The translations under genes and the position numbers were made by a program. Positions 59,569-64,000 of a stretch of DNA of 64,000 nucleotides are shown here, piece after piece; position 1 is the first letter of the stretch; every line of letters starts with the position of its first letter. The notes beneath the pieces are model-generated. The model worked only from the letters and a program-made list of their open reading frames with translations. It did not search any database and was not told where the DNA came from. Origin of the DNA: an uncultured Bacteroidales bacterium (GTDB taxonomy: Bacteria; Bacteroidota; Bacteroidia; Bacteroidales; UBA932). The stretch is from NCBI GenBank assembly GCA_900317845.1, contig ONII01000003.1, forward strand, positions 62,001 through 126,000, read 5' to 3'.

Positions 59569-60679
59569 GCATTTCCTTCACCTTGGGAAGGTAGCCCTTT
59601 CCAAGGACGATGCCACAACCCAGTACAAATCCCAGGAACGTCCACACAACGAGCGTTTTGGCTCGGCTGTTGGACGGCTGGCGGGGAACCGTTATCGGCT
59701 GGATGACGGTGAGCATGGGCGTGTCCATTTTTACCTGCATCTTGGCTTGTTCCAGCTGCTTGGCCATCTCCGAATAAATGGCGCTGGAAACACCGTATTT
59801 GGTTTGGAGGCGTTCCTGCTCGATGCGGGCACGGGTGGTGGGCATATTTTGGGAACGGTCGCGGATGGTGGCCAGCTGGGCCTGCAGCGACTCCGTCTCT
59901 TTCTTGACTTCGTTGTACCGCGCCTGTACGTATTTCAGGTTATCCTCCGCTTTCTCGGTGCGGAAGCGGGTAATCTCGTCCTGGAGCAGTTGCTGAGCCT
60001 TCAGGGCCAGTTCTGCCGTCTGCAGGGGCTCGGAGCCATTCACGGTAAGGGTAAGGTAGCCTTCTTTCTTATCTACGGCCAGGGTAACGTCTTGGCCGAT
60101 GGCTTTAATCATGCGTTCCTCGTCCTTGTTGATGACAATGGGCCTCGGAACGGAATCCGTTGCGCTGGCGGCGCTCAGGATTGCCGGCTCCGGTTTTTCC
60201 TTGCGGAGCATGCCCAGCAAGGTCCCGGGCAGGCCGATGGTGTATTTGAGAATGTAGCTCATGACCGTGGGCTTGCTGTACTCCTTGGCATAGGTGTACA
60301 TGCTCACCATGGTGTCGGCCTTCTCATAATGGAGCGGCGTGTACATGAGTTCCCGACGGAACGGCACGCTGCTGACAATCTGCGGATAAATGAGTGGAGA
60401 AAGGTCCGAGCCCGTATTGCTCATGCCCAGGTCGATACCGGCCAGGGAAGCCAGGGAACTCAGGGAAGAGCTGGAGCGGGACTTCATTTGCGGGACCATG
60501 GTGCTGGTGACGGTGTAGCTGCGTTTCATGGTGAACGCAGCTACCAGTCCCAGGGCAATGAAGATGGCCGTGACGATGATGATGGTCTTGCGTCCTTCCC
60601 ACAGGTTGCGCACAAGCGCCATGATGTCTAGTCCTTCTTCCTCTTCTTCAGGAATATTGTAGGTACGATTTTCGTCCAT
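59543..60679 (-). CDS. Wzz/chain-length determinant-like protein
   Basis: 378 residues. Wzz-type organisation: TM1 at about residues 32-55 (TIIIVTAIFIALGLVAAF), a large periplasmic coiled-coil region (RYNEVKKETESLQAQLATIR, about 255-274) and TM2 at about 340-362 preceded by the Pro-rich PITVPRQPSNS motif. There is no C-terminal BY-kinase domain, so it is a polysaccharide co-polymerase without Wzc kinase. The Ser-rich run SRSSSSLSSLASLAG near residue 70 is typical of Bacteroidetes homologues. It starts 2 bases after the SLBB gene stop and works with it in capsule or exopolysaccharide export. Confidence 0.88.
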   Translation of the reverse strand: MDENRTYNIPEEEEEGLDIMALVRNLWEGRKTIIIVTAIFIALGLVAAFTMKRSYTVTSTMVPQMKSRSSSSLSSLASLAGIDLGMSNTGSDLSPLIYPQIVSSVPFRRELMYTPLHYEKADTMVSMYTYAKEYSKPTVMSYILKYTIGLPGTLLGMLRKEKPEPAILSAASATDSVPRPIVINKDEERMIKAIGQDVTLAVDKKEGYLTLTVNGSEPLQTAELALKAQQLLQDEITRFRTEKAEDNLKYVQARYNEVKKETESLQAQLATIRDRSQNMPTTRARIEQERLQTKYGVSSAIYSEMAKQLEQAKMQVKMDTPMLTVIQPITVPRQPSNSRAKTLVVWTFLGFVLGCGIVLGKGYLPKVKEMLKASPQNP

Positions 60680-60681
60680 AA

Positions 60682-63384
60682 TTAATTAAGTCTTTCGATA
60701 AGCAGGATCATGGAGACGATGGAGGTGAGGCTGGACAGGGCACCGGCGGCAATCTTGTCCCACTCGGGCTTCTCCTTGGGTTTCTGGTCTTTCTCGCGTT
60801 TCTCCTGATTCATCTTCAGGGAAATGACGCTGCCGGGTTCTACCTTGGGGTAGATGCGCATCCACAGGAAGCGGCGTGTGCTCAGGCTTTCGCCGTTGGG
60901 CTTGGTGACGGTGACGCTGTTGCGGTCGGCGTATTTGTCGAAGCCGCCGGCGTTGTGGTTGATGTACCATTTGGCGTTGTGTATGCCCTGATAGGTGACC
61001 GTCTTGTGGGTGGCGGCGAAATCGGCCGGAATATACTGGCCGATGCGGGTGCCGGTTTCGCGGATGACCACCGTGTTTTCATGGCGCACCACGTTAATCA
61101 CGTCTCCGTCCATGAGGATGGGGTCGTCGTGCTCTCTGCGCTTGGAAGAGAGTGTTTTATTCAGGTCTATGCCGATGTTGCCGCGGCCATTGAAGGTGCG
61201 GAAGATGGTGGCGGAGGGTTCTGCGTCTTCCAGCAGGCCGCCGGCCATCTCGATGATGGTGGAAAGCTGGGTGAGGTCATCGTTCAGCACATAGGTGCCC
61301 GGGTACTTCACGCGACCGTTGAGCTCGATGGAGCGGCCCGTGGTGAAGTTGGGGGTCATGCGGGCGACGATATGGTCGTAGGGCTGCAGCTGGAAATTGG
61401 GATCCTTGCAGTTGAAGTGCTCATCTACGGCCACGGTGACATGGGAGAAGGTGACTTCGTCGGTCTTGGAGATATCCATGCGATATACCTGGATGCGGTC
61501 GAAGGAGGCGCCGGTGCTGAGGCCGCCGGCCATGGCAATCATGTCGTGCAGGGTGAGCGCACTGTCAAAGGTGACGGACGTGGGGATGTTCACGGCACCG
61601 CTGATCCGGATCTCGCCAATATTAGTATAGGTAGTATTGTCGTATACGTTGAGGACATCGCCGGGCTGCAGGAGCAGATCCCCCTCTTTTTCCAGGTTCA
61701 CCGGGATGTACTGCATTTTCACGGGGTTGGTGATATCCTTGCGGAAGATGTAGGCAACCGGATATACGGAAGGTCTTACACCGCCGGCCAGTTCTATGGC
61801 CTGGGTGACTGTCATGCGGTCGTTGAGGCCGAAGTTGCGGGAGAAAGGACGACGCACCTGGCCATTTACGGCGATGGTGGCCACGTCACGGTAGCTGGCT
61901 TGTTCCAACACGGAAACAGAGTCGCGTGCCTCCAGGCGGAAGTCCGGATTGCCGTTGACACCCGGGAAGGGAACGGTAAACACCTCCAGGGTCTCGTCCG
62001 GACGGGTACGCTCCACAATGACAATGTCTGTGCGGGCCGTGTAACGCGGTTTGGCGCTTTCCAGCAGGCTGGTAAGGCTGCGGTTGTTGTCCAGGTTGTA
62101 GCGGCCCGGATAGTAGACGTCTCCGCTAATGTTCACGTAGTCCTCCAGAGGGACATTGGCAACGAGGATGTTGACAACGTCTCCGGGGAGCATGTTCACT
62201 ACCTGGCGGCCGGACATGACGTCTGCCAGCTTGAATTCCAGCAGCTGGGGCTTGTTGTCCACAAAGCGGTCGATTTGCATGTACTCCGTATAGGCATTCT
62301 CCGTGAGACCGCCGGCGTAGTTGATGAGGTCCAGCAGGGATTCCCCTTCGATGAGTTCATAGCGCATGGGGCGCTTGACGGCGCCTTGGATGTTCACCAC
62401 TTTCTGGGCCATGGGCACAAAGAGGACGTCGTTGTTCTGGATGTCGTAGTAGGAGCCGTCCGTGGGGTTCATCATGTATTTGTACAGGTCCAGGGTGTGG
62501 GTTTTGCCGCCACGGGAGAGCTGGATATTACGGATGGTACCTTGCTCGGTAGGGCCACCGGCCGCGGCCAGGGCGTTGAACACCGTATTGAGGGCGCTGA
62601 TGGTGAAGCCGCCCTGCACGCCCACTTCACCGTAGATGTTCACGTTGAGGGTACGGGCGGTGCTGATGGTGACGGCAATCTGGTCCTGGCGGAAGGAATA
62701 GTGCTGGGCCAGTTTGGTTTTGACAGCGGCACGGGCCTGGGCCAGGGTGAGGCCTTTCAGGAAAATCTTGGTGGAACCGGCCGGCTGGATGGAGCCGTCC
62801 GGGCTAATGCGCTGGTGGATCTCCGTCTGGGAAGAACCAAAGATGGAGATATGGATTTCATCGCCTTCTCCCAGGACATAGGAATCCGGAGCCTGGGCTC
62901 CGTCTGTGGTGCGGTATACATCCAGGGTTTTGCCTGTGAACAGGGAATGCCCGTAGATATCCTTGCCGGCGTCGGGGGACACGTTGTTCTTTTCCAGGTT
63001 TTTCTCCAGGGCCTGTTCCGCTGCGGCTTCGCCCATGGTGGTCTGGGCAATATCTGCCGATGATACCGTAGGTGCGACTACCGGGCTCTCGAGCGTACCA
63101 TCGGTGGCTGCGCCTTCACCGCCGGCATTGCCGGAGGCTTTGGCGGCCTTTTCCTGCTGCATTTCGTTCAGGATGGATAGCACTCTGTCCTGGTAGGAGG
63201 GATAATCGGCAGGGGAAATGGAATCTACGTCGATGCCGTTTTCCAGCAGGCGGGCGCGGACTTCCGTTTCATTGAGGCCACGCTTTGCCAGTTCTGCGCG
63301 GGCCATGGACATCATGTTGGCGGATTGGGCGAGTGCTGCTATGGAAAGCAGGGCGCACAATAGGACCGAGATAATTTTTTTCAT
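60682..63384 (-). CDS. SLBB-domain polysaccharide export protein (Wza-like, large form)
   Basis: 900 residues from ATG 63384, with a signal peptide (VLLCALLSIAALAQSA). A helical N-terminus (residues about 20-150) precedes the Poly_export domain (VLGEGDEIHISIFGSSQTEI, about 175-195) and a series of SLBB beta-grasp domains through about residue 830 (e.g. VNIYGEVGVQGGFTIS, VNIQGAVKRPMRYELIEG, IELNGRVKYPGTYVL). The C-terminal helix (LTSIVSMILLIERL) could cross the outer membrane, as in Wza. The frame is open 72 codons further upstream but only ATG 63384 gives a signal peptide. The minus-strand -7 box TAACTTTGC is at 63436-63428. It forms the outer-membrane channel with the Wzz-like protein. Confidence 0.9.
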   Translation of the reverse strand: MKKIISVLLCALLSIAALAQSANMMSMARAELAKRGLNETEVRARLLENGIDVDSISPADYPSYQDRVLSILNEMQQEKAAKASGNAGGEGAATDGTLESPVVAPTVSSADIAQTTMGEAAAEQALEKNLEKNNVSPDAGKDIYGHSLFTGKTLDVYRTTDGAQAPDSYVLGEGDEIHISIFGSSQTEIHQRISPDGSIQPAGSTKIFLKGLTLAQARAAVKTKLAQHYSFRQDQIAVTISTARTLNVNIYGEVGVQGGFTISALNTVFNALAAAGGPTEQGTIRNIQLSRGGKTHTLDLYKYMMNPTDGSYYDIQNNDVLFVPMAQKVVNIQGAVKRPMRYELIEGESLLDLINYAGGLTENAYTEYMQIDRFVDNKPQLLEFKLADVMSGRQVVNMLPGDVVNILVANVPLEDYVNISGDVYYPGRYNLDNNRSLTSLLESAKPRYTARTDIVIVERTRPDETLEVFTVPFPGVNGNPDFRLEARDSVSVLEQASYRDVATIAVNGQVRRPFSRNFGLNDRMTVTQAIELAGGVRPSVYPVAYIFRKDITNPVKMQYIPVNLEKEGDLLLQPGDVLNVYDNTTYTNIGEIRISGAVNIPTSVTFDSALTLHDMIAMAGGLSTGASFDRIQVYRMDISKTDEVTFSHVTVAVDEHFNCKDPNFQLQPYDHIVARMTPNFTTGRSIELNGRVKYPGTYVLNDDLTQLSTIIEMAGGLLEDAEPSATIFRTFNGRGNIGIDLNKTLSSKRREHDDPILMDGDVINVVRHENTVVIRETGTRIGQYIPADFAATHKTVTYQGIHNAKWYINHNAGGFDKYADRNSVTVTKPNGESLSTRRFLWMRIYPKVEPGSVISLKMNQEKREKDQKPKEKPEWDKIAAGALSSLTSIVSMILLIERLN

Positions 63385-63427
63385 ATTGCAATAGTTGTAT
63401 TTACAATTATAATAGGTCATAAGACGT

Positions 63428-63458
63428 GCAAAGTTACAAAAAATAATTCGTATCTTTG
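63428..63458. promoter_or_regulatory. divergent promoters for the SLBB and Na/Pi genes
   Basis: Minus strand TAACTTTGC (63436-63428) serves the SLBB gene, and plus strand TATCTTTG (63451-63458) serves the Na/Pi gene. The -33 elements are weak on both strands. Confidence 0.55.
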
Positions 63459-63486
63459 CCCTCACGCAACCAAAACCTGACGTCAA

Positions 63487-64000
63487 ATGGATATTGCACT
63501 TCCGATTTTCAAACTCCTGGGTAGCATTGCCCTCCTGATTTATGGCATGAAAGTCATGAGCGAGGCCCTGCAGAAAATGGCAGGCCCGCAGCTGCGTCAC
63601 CTGCTGGGTGCCATGACCACCAACCGTTTCTCCGGTGTGCTCACCGGCGCGCTGGTCACCGTGGCCGTCCAGTCATCGGCAGCAACCACCGTGATGACGG
63701 TGTCGTTTGTCAATGCCGCCCTCCTTACCCTTGCGCAGGCTATTTCCATTATCATGGGCGCCAATATTGGCACCACCATGAGCGCCTGGATCATGAGTGC
63801 GGGCTTCTCCTTCAACGTGACCATGCTGGTGTGGCCGGCCTTCCTGGCGGGTATCATCCTCATCCAGACCGGCAAGCACCGCTACATTGGCGATTTCCTC
63901 TTCGGCCTGTCGTTCCTGCTGTTTGCCCTGGGCATGCTCAAGGAGACGGGCATAGAGATGGACCTGGCCAGCAAACCGGCCGTGGTGGCGTTCTTCGCCC
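63487..64000 (+). CDS. Na/Pi cotransporter family protein (3' end outside window)
   Basis: Partial: 171 codons from ATG 63487, open to the window edge. It starts MDIALPIFKLLGSIALLIYG and holds the first half of the Na_Pi_cotrans family repeat: the signature VAVQSSAATTVMTVSFVNA (about residues 57-75; QSS core), and ISIIMGANIGTTMSAW (about 86-101). Several hydrophobic helices follow. NptA-like proteins import phosphate with sodium at the inner membrane; Bacteroidetes members often have a C-terminal PhoU domain, which would lie beyond the window. The gene is divergent from the SLBB gene. Confidence 0.9.
   Translation, partial: MDIALPIFKLLGSIALLIYGMKVMSEALQKMAGPQLRHLLGAMTTNRFSGVLTGALVTVAVQSSAATTVMTVSFVNAALLTLAQAISIIMGANIGTTMSAWIMSAGFSFNVTMLVWPAFLAGIILIQTGKHRYIGDFLFGLSFLLFALGMLKETGIEMDLASKPAVVAFFA

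Overview
The window reads as chromosome of a GC-rich member of the Bacteroidales, probably an uncultured gut- or rumen-type species. The grounds are the repeated Bacteroidetes promoter signature (TTTG, then TAnnTTTG 19-20 bases downstream), the lack of Shine-Dalgarno leaders, and family content largely confined to this group: DUF4493, PCMD, DUF2723, PG0541, DUF3575/DUF5119/DUF4906 and fimbrillins. The genus cannot be fixed from the sequence. No IS element, integrase, phage gene, CRISPR array or rRNA was seen. There is one tRNA gene (Arg, anticodon TCT).

Layout. 1-5180: a surface lipoprotein operon (DUF4493 and PCMD proteins plus an outer-membrane barrel). 5252-12558: housekeeping genes (a DUF2723 membrane glycosyltransferase-like protein, an rRNA-type methyltransferase, pgk, lgt), with an 829-base gene-free block at 10851-11679 packed with three kinds of repeat. 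12653-18647: a TolC/adaptor/RND efflux operon ending in a PG0541-family protein. 18722-28352: trxA and a tightly coupled housekeeping run (LOG-family hydrolase, polyprenyl synthase, holB, ricT, trmB, a MerR regulator, a Nif3-like protein, a zinc-ribbon protein, dnaB, a DUF3108 protein). 28349-33871: rseC and a complete rnfBCDGEA operon for ferredoxin:NAD oxidoreduction coupled to ion transport. 37018-33994 (minus strand): a hydrolase, a Dcu-type C4-dicarboxylate carrier and a nucleoside phosphorylase behind one clear promoter.

37212-57509 is the main accessory region: a type V (FimA/Mfa-like) pilus locus. Ten minus-strand genes run from a DUF3575 barrel protein and a DUF5119 lipoprotein through six fimbrillin-family lipoproteins to two very large DUF4906/FimB-like proteins that are probably accessory or tip subunits. 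A 465-base AT-rich divergent region separates them from a plus-strand pair, a fimbrillin-like lipoprotein and a membrane-anchored AraC-type regulator. 57519-64000 holds the tRNA, two unrecognised envelope genes, a Wzz-like and a large SLBB polysaccharide-export protein, and the start of a Na/Pi cotransporter.

The observations most worth a second look are: a 107-base nested palindrome present four times at gene 3' ends with compensatory base changes; a 4 x 75-base tandem repeat whose units are palindromes; a TK(A/G) site at a fixed distance from the lipid-anchor cysteine in all eight pilus subunits; two intercistronic hairpins in the pilin cluster with different stems but the same six-base loop; a 16-base perfect palindrome filling the spacer of the Dcu operon promoter; and several genes whose promoter -7 box almost touches the start codon, predicting leaderless mRNAs.
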